Assembly (NCBI RefSeq): GCF_014066305.1
Contig: NW_023501063.1
Coordinates: forward strand, 434,001-498,000
Length of the DNA: 64,000 bases
From: Letharia columbiana
Taxonomy: Eukaryota > Ascomycota > Lecanoromycetes > Lecanorales > Parmeliaceae
Reading direction: 5' to 3'
The position numbers were made by a program, and so were the translations under genes. Positions 12,451-24,617 of the stretch are shown piece by piece (the first letter of the stretch is position 1; the number at the start of each line of letters is the position of its first letter). The notes under the pieces are model-generated. The model worked only from the letters and a program-made list of their open reading frames with translations. It did not search any database and was not told the DNA's origin.

Positions 12451-14049
12451 ATAGAATCATGCCTTTATAATTAATAAGTGAAAGAGTAGTAAAACTAATA
12501 TATATATACGCTCGCTTGAAAATTGATGAAATAACAAAGAACTTTTGGTATTCGAGATCTTTAATACTATGGTCTTCCTCGACGACAGTACGAATAGCGA
12601 GAGCTTACGTCTTAGTCTTCGCGTTAATATTGTTGCTAGTTAGAGGTATAGCGAGTATAAGAGTTTTAATCTAAAAGGAATCGGTGTAGTAATGGGCGAG
12701 TAGTGAATATAAGTGTTTTGATGGGTAATGGTGATTTTCGAGTTAATATTTCAGCGTAAAGGATATTAATGAAATGATACGAGTTGATTAATCGAGAGGT
12801 CTCGAATCGAATTAAGCCGTAGGCGTTAAACTTTAATTTAGTATTAAATTAGTTTAGCGTAGGCTTCTTCGTAATAAGTCACCTAGTCGATATCGATTAT
12901 GCCTAGCGATGACGATAGTAAGATCCGCGTATAATCTAATATAATCTTGAAATATATTAAGGATTATATTAATAAGGGGAGATAGTCTGATAAGTCTGAA
13001 ATACGGCTGTTATAAAGCAATATGGGCCTAAGAAATCGAATTGCGAACGCGAAGAAAATGAAGTCGTTATAAAATATCGGATGGTTTTAATTCGTTTAAA
13101 AATGCGATGTTCGAGATATTGCCGGGCTTAGTAAGTTGCTTACGGGTATCACTTATGGAAATCGTCGATTATATCTTAATAATTTTCAAATTCGCCACTA
13201 TCCGAGTTATACTATTTAAGATCCTTATTAAGACTCTTCTATTTCACTCGATACTTAAGGCGATCGTTAATGAATTTGAAGACGATAATCTTCTTTACTA
13301 CTTATTCGATTCGGCCCTCGATAGTAATGTGCTTCGATAGAGGATTAATCTATTCAAATAAGAGGTCTATCGATGTGAGGCTTAAGAGATTAAAGTGAAA
13401 TACATTGTAAATCTTTATACTTATTGAGAGCTCTAAGCGATATAAGATTTTTATAAGATCTATTACTTTGAATAGACTATATCTCTTATTATCCAATTTT
13501 TGAGATAGTTAGTTTAAGATAATATTCTTACTACTAAGAAAGACTATATCGCTTACTTTAAAACTAATCTTCTAGTATCGCTTATTAATCTAAGTTACTA
13601 TAACCTTTTAAGCGTAATCTATATTATTTCGAATATAGTTAAGAACTTACTATATATACTTGATAATATCTTTTACTTAAGTAGTATTAAGGCGTTTACG
13701 AGTAATATTATAGTCGATAGTATCTAAGCTAAAACTTATTTAAGAGTGAAAGCTCTTATTCGTAAAGAATAATGGAATACTCGTCGCTATGGAAGTAGTA
13801 TTATTATTAGCGAACTTAGTAATAAGTAATTATCTAGATTAATCGTTCTATATATAGTTATAGTATATTCGAAGATAGTATTCTATATCCTAGTTAGCCC
13901 GTTTAGTTTATTCGTTAATTTTAAAATAGAAGACTATCGATAGCTTAGTCTTAATCTCGAGTTATTTATAAAAGACTTTCTATATTATCGATATAAATTA
14001 AGGGCCTCTATTCGAAATTATTAATATTAATAGATTATGTAAGCGGAAG

Positions 14050-14560
14050 ACCTCCTTAAGTAATATGTTAATCGTCTTTTCGATTATAGTTTCTTTATCT
14101 ATATTAGAGTACGCGATATAGTATTATTTCTTAATAAGTCGATCTATCGCTATCTAGATAGCGTTATATTTATCGGATATAAATAGACTTATTATAAAGT
14201 CTATCGAGATATCTTATTATCGCTTTTAAGAAATTGATAGAGATTATAGTAGACTATATTCTCGATTATGAGAGGCTTTAGATCTATAATAGATATAATA
14301 GTTTCGAATATAGATAGTAATAGTAGCTTTTATATCTTATTAATAGTATTCTCGCTTAAGTAGCTTATAGATATAGACTACGTCGGAATGTTTATATGAG
14401 AGCTAATCGTATACTTCCCGAATAACGTCGATATATAGACCTTCTAGTATTTATAAGCGGTCTCTATAATAGAGTATCTTATTTTCTATAAAGCACTTAT
14501 TGAGTGTAACTCCGCGGAGTTTGTTTTTATCTTTCATAATTGTCTTACAAATTTCGTTAT
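14050..14560 (-). pseudogene. Integrase region of element A
   Basis: The minus-strand reading shows the usual run from the zinc-binding N-terminal region into the catalytic core. Recognisable pieces include ILYYRDRL, SDVVYIYKLLKREYY, and a core reading DFII.LFISDKYNAI followed by IDRLIKK. These match the Ty3/gypsy integrase plan, which inserts the cDNA copy into chromosomal DNA. Several Trp and Gln codons have become stops and the expected His/Cys zinc ligands read as Tyr. The frame cannot make protein. Confidence 0.8.
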
Positions 14561-15359
14561 AGAACTTATTAACCTTATTTTTCTAGGCTATTCTATAAAA
14601 GATAAGGTCGTTAATAATATAAATCTTAATATCTTTATTATTAAGTTTTAAGCGATTAAGCGTAAGTATCGTCTAATATTACTACTTTAAGCGTTCGTTC
14701 TCTAAGCTATTCGGCTTAAAATCGACTATATATATAAGTACGTCGACCTTAACGTTCTAAGGCCCTAGGCAATAGATGATTTTAATATTAAATTTGAATA
14801 GTATATTTAAATAGCGAGTCTAGCGATAACTTAGATCCCTTTCTTTAATAAAGTATATTAAGTCTTTATGATTTATAAAGATCTTAATAGAGATATCGAT
14901 ATATTCTAATTTAGAACGCTAGTGTTTCAGATAGCGAATAATAATTAGTAACTTCTTATCGTAGATTTAATAGTTATATTTAGCTAAGATAAGATTCTTA
15001 TTATAGAAAGCTATCGAGTATAAGACTTCGTCGTTATCGTATTGAAATAAAATATTACCGTTAACGTAATTAGAGGAGTTTATTTTAAGTATAGCGTTTT
15101 TCGATTTATCGAAATGGCGTAGAACCGAAGCTCTTATAATAGCTATCTTTAGTAAATAAAAGACTTTCTAATAGGCCGGTGATTAATCGAATATTACTTT
15201 CTTAACTATAAGTTTTATTATTAGTTTTACGATCTTCGAGAAGTCTCTTATAAATCGACGGTAGAAGTTATAAAAGTTAATAAAGGTTTATATCTTTTTT
15301 AAATTAATAGAGGTAGATTATTTAATAATAGCTTAAATTTTAATAGAGTTTATTCGTAG

Positions 15360-15890
15360 GCCATTAATCGAAATAAGAAGGCCTAAAAATTTCGTCTTCT
15401 GGATATGAAATTTATATTTGAGAATATCTATCTATAATCTAGCCTCTTATAACTTTTAAAGAATCTTTCGAATATACGTAATATATTCCTTTCTCGATTA
15501 ATTATAAATAAGAATATTATTAAGATAGACTTAATAGAAGTCGTTTAGATACTCGAATAGAATATTATTTATATATTATTAATAAATGGCTGAGCCATTA
15601 ATTAGATCGAAGGGGAGTATTCGATACTTATATATATCGAGAAAGGTAATAAACGTAGTAAAATTCTTACTATCGAGGTATATACGTAATTTATTGAATG
15701 TGGCTATAATATCTAATCGAGTAAGGTATTTATAGCCCTAAATTCTCGCGAGAACCTCGTCTATTAATGAAATTAGATATCGATTTCTCTTAGTAATAAT
15801 ATTTAGTCTTCGATAGTCTATATAAAAGCGTAGGCCCCCGTTTAGTTTCTTAGTAAATAGGATAGAGGATGTAAACGAAGTATAACTAGG
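15360..15890 (-). pseudogene. Reverse transcriptase of element A
   Basis: The minus strand reads, in order, SSILFTKKLNGGLRFYIDYR, then KYLTRLDIIATFNKLRI, then YKYRILPFDLINGSA, then YLNNILIYN (15506-15530) and KTKFLGLLISINGLRI. This is the Ty3/gypsy reverse transcriptase core. The catalytic YLDD box reads YLNN, so both metal-binding aspartates are lost by G-to-A changes, and in-frame stops occur besides. The alignment with the family is clear despite this. Confidence 0.9.
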
Positions 15891-17196
15891 TGTTATAAAA
15901 CCCTTTTTTAGATACTTATTTAAATACTTCTTAATCTATTTTAACTTATATTCTAATATAGGATAGACTTAACTCTTCAATAGTCCGACGATATCGATCT
16001 CTATAAATTTTAGTTTATGATTATAAGAGCGGTATAATAGTAGCTTATTCGTCTTCGTTCTATCGAAAATATTTAAATAGTCGTAATACTCGATAGAAAG
16101 TTTTCGTTTGATATCTTTAGGGTTAACGATTTTAATAGCGTTGATTTAAATAGAGTAATTCGATTTATAGCACCTCTTATACTTCTTTTCTAAGTTATAA
16201 GAATATGACTTATTAATCGATACGCGAGGACTACGTGATTTCTTTTAAAGAGATAACTCTTTTAATAGCGAGTTATAGATCTCATTTATAGTAAGGGTAA
16301 ATAGACGATTTTTCTTATTACGCGCTAATTGGTAGTATAATACGATATTAATTTTAGCGATATTAATGGATTATAAGTCTATATCTCATTTTTATCTTAT
16401 ATTCTAAAGAGTAGATATTAACCTCTTCTTATTAATTAATTCGCTAAAGGCGTTTAAGTCGATAGTAGAGTTCGAGTCGTCGTTATATATAGATTAAGAA
16501 GAAGATTCTTTCTTTAAGATAGCCTATAGGATAGAGGGTTTCGGTTTCGAATTTAATAAGATAGCGAGATCCTCTACTGTCGAGGTCTCGTTATCGTTAT
16601 AATTGCAGCGGTCTAGTATAAAAAGAATCTTATCTTTTATTATATCGAGAAGTACCCTATACTTATTTATTTATGATTTTCCTAGAATCATATTATGTGT
16701 AAGAGAGGCGATGAGTATAGAATATGTTTTCTCTCGATAACTATTTACTATTATTATCGGAAGTAAATAGTAGATAATAGACTTCTTTACGATCCGGCTA
16801 TCGTAATTTTTTAGAGATTTAGATTTCGATAGTGGGATCGATTTTAATAGTAATTCTTTATAAACTCTATAAATTAGAAACTCATTAATGACTATATATA
16901 TTCCAGTATACTTACTATCGATAAGGGTATTCTAGAGTAAGTATTTCCGTCTTTGTGACGATAGCGTTACTTGTATTCTGAAAGAACGGCGTATTAAAGA
17001 ATTATTAGAAGTATTTAGTAGATATATATTATAGATCCCCCTTATCGTAACTTTAATAGAGGCTATTCGTTTCTCGAATTCTCAGAGGCTTCATAAGCGT
17101 TAGCCAGTAGATTTACCTTATGTTCGTTATTAATAATAAGTTCGTAGATTTCTACCTCTCGTAAGGTCTTCTTATTAACGTTAGTCTATCTCTATA

Positions 17197-17243
17197 CTAG
17201 ATAATCGCGTTTTATATAGCCTATCTTCTCACAATTAAAATAT
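17197..17243 (-). pseudogene. Gag zinc knuckle of element A (destroyed)
   Basis: The minus-strand reading YFNCEKIGYIKRDY has CCHC spacing, but the first Cys, the His and the last Cys read as Tyr; only the second Cys remains. TGT-to-TAT and CAT-to-TAT are single transitions of RIP type. It places gag upstream of pol for element A. Confidence 0.75.
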
Positions 17244-18956
17244 ATTGAGTTCCTCGAACTTACATCGATTATCGCCTTCGATATATTCTAAAAGATACTC
17301 GAGATATAAGTACTTGAGATATAAGTACTCGATATAGTAGTGAAAGGCGTATAATCCTCGATTATGGCGATAATCGTTTTCCTTATTCGAGTTACGATAG
17401 TTTTAAAAATCGTTTTATCGACGACTTAAACTAGATATAGTTTATAGTCTACGCGCTATAAGTTGTTATTATTTATAAGATATTTCTTAATATCTCTTAG
17501 AGGCATAGACTTATAACTAGAAAGAATTATAAAAATAAAGTAAAGTCGAATATATATTTGTAGCTTAATATCTAAATTATTTCTTAGATGAGTTTCGTTA
17601 TAATTAAATATAGAATCGAGTCTAACGAGTTTTATATAGAACCTATTAAAGGGCTAGGTTATCTGTTAAAGAAAATCGTATTCACGTCTTATCTTTTTAT
17701 AACGATCTATCTCTTTATAGATCTTAGTTAGCTAATTTATAACCTCGCTAACTAACGTATAGAGGTTTATAATATCTCTATATCTCCTATTTAAAATATA
17801 AGAGATCGCTTCTCTATCTATACGTAATAGAAGATAGATAATTTAAGATATCTCGATAGGGTAGTAATCTTTATTACTTAATAACTTTTTCTTTATTTTA
17901 ACTAATTAATCCTCTCATATAGAATTCTTATTATTAGTAAAGAAGAGAGGATTTAATAGCTTAATAAACTTCTCTTTTCTATAAGTAAGATGTAAAACTT
18001 AAGTAGGCTCTATTAAAGTTAACGCTTATATTTTAGAGATAGTTTATAGATCTCTAAGTATATCTAATTATATTACTATTAGCTATTACTAAAGCTTTCT
18101 ATTCTATTCTTATAGCTTCTTAGCCTTAGTGCTAACTTACTTTAAGCGTTATTAAATCTTATTCTATTAATTTACTATCTTATTCTTCTTAGCCTTAAGG
18201 TTAGTATATTATTTAGCTATATCTTAAAACTAATTTTATTAATAGCGAAGATTATAGAGTATAGTAAGGAATTAATTAGACTTCTTATCGGTCTAATTGC
18301 GTAGTTAATCGACGTTAATAACTTGCTATAGATTCGTAGTAGCCGCGATATCCTTCGCTATATTATTAGATAGTAGAGATTATCGTTAGTCGAATATCTA
18401 AGTAAGAAGATTACTAACTCGGTTTATCTTACTTAATTATATATTAGAAATAAAGATAAGAGAGTTACGTTATTTCTCTTAATTCTTTAATATTATAGAT
18501 ATTAAGCGAAGAAGAGAAAAGAAAAAACTTCTTATAATACCTTTTATAAGGCTTTACTATAAATTCGAAAAATAGTATTATATTTTGTGAGGACTTTTTT
18601 TCCTAGTTTATAAATCGTTTAGGCTATCGTGAAAATCATAGATAATCTAAATATTATTCTTTTAAATACTTTTACTTCGCTTAGAGAATTAATTATATAG
18701 TTATTAAGTTAAGTAACGATTTCTTTAAATTTACTAATTATATAAATAAACTAATTTAGTAATTACTTTATTCCTCTAACTGATTATAAGGCTATTACGC
18801 TATCTTAATAAATACTCTTTATAACGTATTATCTATATAATAGATTTATCTAGAAATACGATAACTTAACTTAATATCTTACTAAAGCCTCTATTAATAG
18901 ATTTCTTAAATTCGTCTATTAATTTAAATGTAGTAAGTAAGATAATCTAGTTATAG

Positions 18957-19139
18957 TATTAGAATCGATATAGATATAATATTAATATAGATATATTAAA
19001 TAAGATAATTAGATATCGAATAGCTATATAGATAGAAGGTATTAGATAATAGTAGATAACTCTATTAAGATACGCTAGACTCTAATAGATTATAGGGCTA
19101 AATAATATATTAAGAAAGATATAGAATATAGTCGTAATA
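18957..19139 (-). repeat. 5' LTR of element A
   Basis: 183-bp direct repeat of 12252-12434. It is followed by the TATAT duplication at 19140-19144, after which element B resumes. Confidence 0.92.
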
Positions 19140-19679
19140 TATATTACTATAGCGCGTATTAGCTAGACTATTAGTTAGTAAATAGTTAAAGTTAAAATAA
19201 AAAGTATAATATACTCTTTTATACTATTAATTAAAAAGGTCTTAATATCGTATTAAATATACTCGAGTTAAGTTAATTATAAGTATTATTAAATCTAATA
19301 GCGAAGTAATAGCGATTTATAATTAACGCTAATAAATTATAAATTAAAAAATCGACTAAATTTACTTAAATTATTAAATAGAAGTTAAATATATTTATAA
19401 TCGTATATATCGTGATAATATAAAGCGAATCGAAAAATAGACGTAGTCTGAAGCTTTCTTAGAAGTTACTAGAGTTTAATAATATTTTTTTTAATAAAAA
19501 AATAGAGATCTTATCTACGCTTAAATAGAGAAATTATATTATTAAGATTAAAAGCGATAAAAAGCCGCTATATAGTCTCTTATATAATCTATTTTAAATA
19601 AAATTAATAAAGCTACGACGCTATTTAAAGAATTTTCTTTAGAAAGATTAGATTTATTATTCGACTTTCTTAGTCGAAG

Positions 19680-20130
19680 TATTAATTCTTTTTATTTCTA
19701 AAAAGAATAGGGGACTTCGTTTTTACGTTAATTATTAAGGTTTAAACGCGATAATTATTAAAAATCGATATCTGTTATCTCTAATTATCGAGATTCTAAA
19801 TCGTTTATATAAGTTTAAAGTCTTTATAAAGCTGAATTTTAAGAATATCTATTATTAAATTTAGATTAAAGAAGGCGATAAGTAGAAAATAGCGTTTCGT
19901 AGTCGCTATAACTACTTCGAATATTTAATTATATCTTTTAAACTCGCTAATATATTAATAACTTTTTAAGCGTATATTAATAGAGTTTTTATAGACTTAG
20001 TAAATATAATATATATAATATATTTAAATAATATTCTAATTTATAGTATTAACTTAGTAAAGTATTAACGATATATTAAATAAGTGCTTAAGCGTTTACG
20101 CTAATTTTAATTATACGTTAATCTAAAGAA
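19680..20130 (+). pseudogene. Reverse transcriptase of element B
   Basis: The plus strand reads VLFIPKKNRGLRFYVNY, KNRYLLSLIIEILNRLYKFK, FRSRYNYFEYLIIPFKLAN and YLNNILIYS (20021-20047). It continues into the thumb and connection region with LKRLRQFQLYVNLKKYQFY. This is a Ty3/gypsy reverse transcriptase. As in element A, the YLDD catalytic box has become YLNN. Stops are frequent at former Gln and Trp codons. It lies just downstream of the element A insertion, which therefore split gag and protease from pol. Confidence 0.9.
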
Positions 20131-20449
20131 ATATTAATTCTATATCGAATAAGTTAAGTTTCTAGAGTTTATTATATTTATCGAAGATATCGTAATAAAC
20201 TAGAAATATATCGCTACTATTAAGAAGTGGCTAAAATTAAAAAATTATTAGAATATATAAGTCTTTTTAGACTTTATTAATTTTTATTAATAATTTATCT
20301 TTAACTATTTTAATATAGTAGCGCTATTTATTAACTTACTTAAAAGAAGTAAGAATAGTAAAAAATCTAAATCGCTAGAGTGAATAGATGGCGCTAAACT
20401 AGCGTTTTAATAGCTTCGAAGCACTTTTATAATCGTATTATTTCTGCGC

Positions 20450-20800
20450 TATTACGATCTAAATTTAAAATTACGTCTTAAGATCGACGCTTTTAACTTT
20501 AATATAAGAATTATACTTTTATAATCGAATAAGAATAATTATTAGCGATTAGTAATATTCTAATTTAAAAAAATAATTTCTATAGAGTAAAATTATAAGA
20601 TTTATAATTAAGAGCTATTCGCTATTATAGCGTTTATAAAGTAATAATATTATTATCTAGAAGATAGTATATTTTATATTAAGATTCTAATAAATTATAA
20701 TAATCTTAAAGACTTTATAAAGTAGAAGAAATTAAACTTTAGATAAACTCGTTAAACGCTAAAGTTAGCTATTTATAACTTTAAGATTTTTTATCGAGTA
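20450..20800 (+). pseudogene. RNase H region of element B
   Basis: Starting near 20459, the reading RLKIDAFNFNIRIILLQ matches the start of the Ty3/gypsy RNase H domain, where the family has T-D-A-S-x-F followed by a Gly pair. The first catalytic Asp is still Asp here, but neighbouring Thr, Ser and Gly residues have changed. It follows the reverse transcriptase in the expected order. Confidence 0.7.
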
Positions 20801-21429
20801 AATAAATTAAACTCTATCGACTCGCTATTATAACGCTTTAACTATAAAAGAACTTCGCCGTTAAATATTAAACTACTATCGATATTATAGAATAAATTTA
20901 TACTTTAAATTAATAGCGAGTAGTTATAAAGAAATAAGAAGATTATAGCGGCGATAGCGTTTATATTTTATATTATCGACGTTTAGATAATTATTTCTAA
21001 AAGAAAGTCTAAGATCGTATAAAAGATTACTTATAACGTATTTTAAAGATTAATAAAAATATTAATTCGAGATCTATAAATTTATAATAATTAAATAAAC
21101 TTTTTTTAAATTAATATTAATAAGCTAGTAGTTAAGCGTTACGTACGTAGTTAAATATAAATCTTAGATTTCGAGAGACTATTAAGATATAATAGTCGCC
21201 TTTATATTTCTAGAGATAAGACTTTAAGAAAAGAGCTTATTAGTAAATATTATAATAATTTATTATTAAAATACTTTAACGCTATAAAGATATATAAGTT
21301 ACTTATTTATAAATACTATTAAAATAAAAGTTTAAAGTAAATTATCGATTATATTAAGATATATAATATTTATTAGCGAATTAAAGCTTCGCGATATCGT
21401 CTATATAGCGAATTAAACTCGCTTCTTAT

Positions 21430-21950
21430 CGCTATTAAGCTATAAAAGAAAATTTCTATAAACTTTATTATTAGCTTATTAGCGAGTAAGTATAAGAGTA
21501 TTATCTACGATACTATTCTAATTATAATAAATCGATTTATAAAAATAATAAGATATATTTCTATATTTACTATAATTAATATCGCTTAGCTAGCGAAAGT
21601 ATTTTATTTTAAAATAGTATATCGCTATAATATATTAAACGATATTATTAGTAATAGAGACTCTATATTTATTAATAGCTTCTAGTTCGTTATTTATTTT
21701 TATTCTAAAATTAAGTAATATTTAAGTATCGTTTTTTACTTATAAATCGATAAGTAGATTAAGCGGTAAAATTAGATGCTAAAATACTTCTTACGCGTAT
21801 TCGCTAATAATAAATAAAACGTTTAAGTAAAATAATTATTAATAACAGAGTTCGCTTATATAAATAGTTGATATTTCTTTATTAAAACGATATTATTCTT
21901 TCTAATATATAAATATTATTCTAAAATTCGTTAGAAGATCGAGAACGACT
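21430..21950 (+). pseudogene. Integrase of element B
   Basis: The plus strand reads INFIISLLASKYKSIIYDTI, INRFIKIIRYISI, then IISNRDSIFINSF, then a helix ending LLITEFAYINS. These correspond to the D,D(35)E integrase core; the first Asp reads Asn, the second Asp is kept (NRD) and the Glu is kept (TEF). The chromodomain follows about 400 bp later. Stops interrupt the frame. Confidence 0.85.
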
Positions 21951-22339
21951 TTATTAAGAGGGAGATACTCGCTATAAATAATAGAGTAAAGAAGTTATAA
22001 GTATTAAGAAATAAGATAGTAGAGCGTTTTTATAGCGCGGTTACGGCTTAGTTTAAGTATTATAATAAAATATATTAATTTTAAAACTATAAGATAGATA
22101 ATTTAGTAATATTAGCGATTAAGAATTTAAAGTAGAAACATCTAAATAAGAAGTTATCTTATAAATTTATAATATTATTTTAAATTATAGATAAGATAGA
22201 GATATAGATATATTATCTACTTCTATTCTCGATATATAGAATCTATAATATCTTTTATATATTATTACTTAAGTCTTATTATCTTCGCGATTACGATAAT
22301 ATAGCGAAAGTCTTTATATAAACTCTTAATCTTATTAAT

Positions 22340-22500
22340 AACGATAAGTTTTAGAAGATTAAAGAAATTATTAATAAGATTAAGTATAAGAAAGGCGTTT
22401 AATATAAAGTTAAATAAATTAATTAAGATAAAGAGTATAATTAATAGCTATTAGATAATAAACTTATTAATATTAGCGAGTTAATTTAAATCTATAAATA
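22340..22500 (+). pseudogene. Chromodomain-like C-terminus of element B
   Basis: The reading KIKEIINKIKYKKGV.YKVK, followed by DKEYN and ELI.IYK, has the spacing of a chromodomain at the end of a chromoviral integrase. Such domains bind histone H3 tail marks and steer insertion to heterochromatin, which would fit nested insertion in silenced repeats. The key Trp positions read as stops, as expected from TGG-to-TAG changes. Confidence 0.6.
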
Positions 22501-24342
22501 GATAAATAATAAGTAAAAGTATTAAGTAATAAATAATAAGTTTCTTATTACTAAAGAGCTTAATTAATTATATAAATTAACGGCGAGTAAGTAAAGACGA
22601 TAAAATAAGATATAATTATCGATTAGATTAGATATATTTCTAGATAATACTTATACTACGCGCGTACTTCTTTATACTTACTACTATTAAGATATAAGTT
22701 AATAAAATAATTATATTATTTAACTATCTATTAAACTCTACTATAAAGAAAGTTTATTATATTAGAATATATGTTATTAATATAAATATATTTTTATCTA
22801 GAGTAGCTATTAAAGAATTATCTAGAAATTCTATATTAGCGCTACTATTAAAAAAAAATCGTTATTTAAATATTCTTTATTATCTTAGCATTAGATCTCG
22901 AGTTAAGTTTATCGATTTAATTCTCTAACGAGAAGATAATTAAAGTATAGTCTTCGTATTAATACTCGTTAACGTTTATCGTATATTAACGAAGACTCTT
23001 AAGCTTCTTCTTTAGTAACTTATTTATTTCCTTTAATTTCTTTATACGCTTATATACTATTATAAGCTAGTCTTAAAGATCTATAATTATAATAGAGATA
23101 ATCGAAGTCGTCGCTATTATATATCTCTATAATTTATATTATTAAGTAATCTTTTTATTAAGTTTAACTCGTCGATAAGATAGCTTTTAAGATTATTTAA
23201 CGCGACGATAACGTTATATTAATTTTCTTATCTACGTTAATATAGAGGGATTTTAAAATAGCGATTAATATCGTATTTTTCGATCTTATAGTTATCGTAG
23301 AAGAAAGACTTATTTTAAATATATAAATCGTCGTCTTAGTAAAAGTAAGTTCTATATAATAAATTAGATATTAGAATTTATTAGTAGATATATATACGAA
23401 GTAATAATAATAGAAATAGTTAAGAGTTAATAGTCGCGTCTATAAAGCGACTATATACTTATTATTAAAGTTATTATTATTATTAAAAAAGAATATTATA
23501 AAATTATTAGTTTATATATTAATATAATCGATAATAATAAGATACTTATAATAAAGAGAAGTAGATTACTAGTATAATAAGATATATTATACTTATATTA
23601 GTATTAATATTAATATTATAACGCTAGAGTAAGTACTTATAATAGAGGCGTTAGAAGTTACGAAGAATAAAAATAAATAATTTAAAAGAGATTTTTATAT
23701 CTTCTATTATAGCGCTATTACTAGTAAATAGTATCTAGTAATATAGATAATAGCGATATAATAATATTTCGCTATTATCTATAGAGTTACGTCGCCTAGC
23801 TATCGTTATTATTTTTATTATTATTATTAATTAATAATCGAGAACGTTATCGCGAACGCGTCGCTTTATTAATTACTTTCTTTAATTCTTATAATAAAGA
23901 TTATTATTACGTTACTTCGCTATAAACGTAATACGCTATAGAAACGACGTTATCTATAGAAAAACTCTTCTCTCTTCTTTTACTTATTAGATTTTTAAGA
24001 TTTTATTATAAGTTTCTAAATCTAATAGTATTCGCTATAGAGGCTATTAACTAGCGCTATAAGAACGCTAATATTAAGCGCGTTAACTTATTATAAATTA
24101 TTATTAATTAATATTATAAAAGCGATATTATTCTTAAAGATAGTATTAATATTATTATATAATATATTAATTACGCGCCTACGACGCGTAAGAGTTAATT
24201 TTATCGCGTTATTAAAACGATATTATAATCTTAACGAATTAATTCTTTTCTCTTATTTTCTTATTAGAGTTTAAAGGTTTTTTAATAAGTATTTTATTTT
24301 TACTTAGACGTCTAGAAATTAGAATTTAGAAAAGAAGATAAT
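22500..24342. other. Untranslated or unassigned 3' part of element B
   Basis: About 1.8 kb lies between the chromodomain and the 3' LTR, longer than usual for a Ty3/gypsy element. It retains many CpG sites but no readable domain on either strand. It could be an additional (possibly antisense) ORF, or another insertion. The last ~20 bases before the LTR (AGAAAAGAAGATAAT) are purine-rich and are the likely polypurine tract. Confidence 0.4.
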
Positions 24343-24617
24343 TATTAAATCTAATACGTTATAGACCTTAGCGCTATTTACGCTAAGGCGCCGATATTAT
24401 ATATTCTATATTAGAGTTTCTTTTAGAATCTAGTTTTAATAATATATCTTATATATTTAGAGGCTTAGCGGATATAGATTTACTTTATATATCTCGAAGT
24501 TTTAATATTTTTTAGAGATTAGTTCTACTATTAAATATACTATTAAATTTTATAACGATATTACGTCTTTTATAGTCTATATTCGCTAGCTAATCGTTAG
24601 TAAACTACGTTCTTATA
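24343..24617 (+). repeat. 3' LTR of element B
   Basis: 275-bp direct repeat of 10605-10879 starting TATTAAATCTAATACG. It is followed by the AATAA target duplication at 24618-24622 and then by resumed repeat C sequence. Confidence 0.92.

Larger units (their letters stand above)
12252..19139 (-). mobile_element. Element A: Ty3/gypsy retrotransposon nested in element B
   Basis: A full-length element of 6888 bp with 183-bp LTRs (12252-12434 and 18957-19139) and TATAT duplications, coding on the minus strand. From its 5' end at the right: gag with a zinc knuckle at 17197-17243, reverse transcriptase about 15360-15890, and integrase about 14050-14560. A polypurine tract lies directly inside the left LTR. 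The frames contain many stops and the reverse transcriptase active-site aspartates read as Asn. Parts, especially 12435-13400, still hold CA, TG and GG dinucleotides, so it is less mutated than element B around it, in keeping with a later insertion. Confidence 0.93.
10605..24617 (+). mobile_element. Element B: Ty3/gypsy chromovirus, RIP-mutated, interrupted by element A
   Basis: A complete LTR retrotransposon remnant on the plus strand. Two 275-bp LTRs (10605-10879 and 24343-24617) are flanked by the 5-bp duplication AATAA (10600-10604 and 24618-24622), and the empty site is preserved in repeat C copy 2 near 48890-48900. Internal order: gag with a zinc knuckle at 11917-11958, interruption by element A at 12252-19139, reverse transcriptase about 19680-20130, RNase H about 20450-20800, integrase about 21430-21950, and a chromodomain-like segment about 22340-22500. 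That order defines the Ty3/gypsy chromovirus group. All ORFs are broken by stops from G-to-A and C-to-T changes, so it cannot encode active proteins. Confidence 0.93.

Noticed and set aside
13107..13340. 77-codon plus-strand ORF, hydrophobic
   Set aside because: It lies antisense inside the pol region of element A and is open only because this part is less mutated; no independent support.
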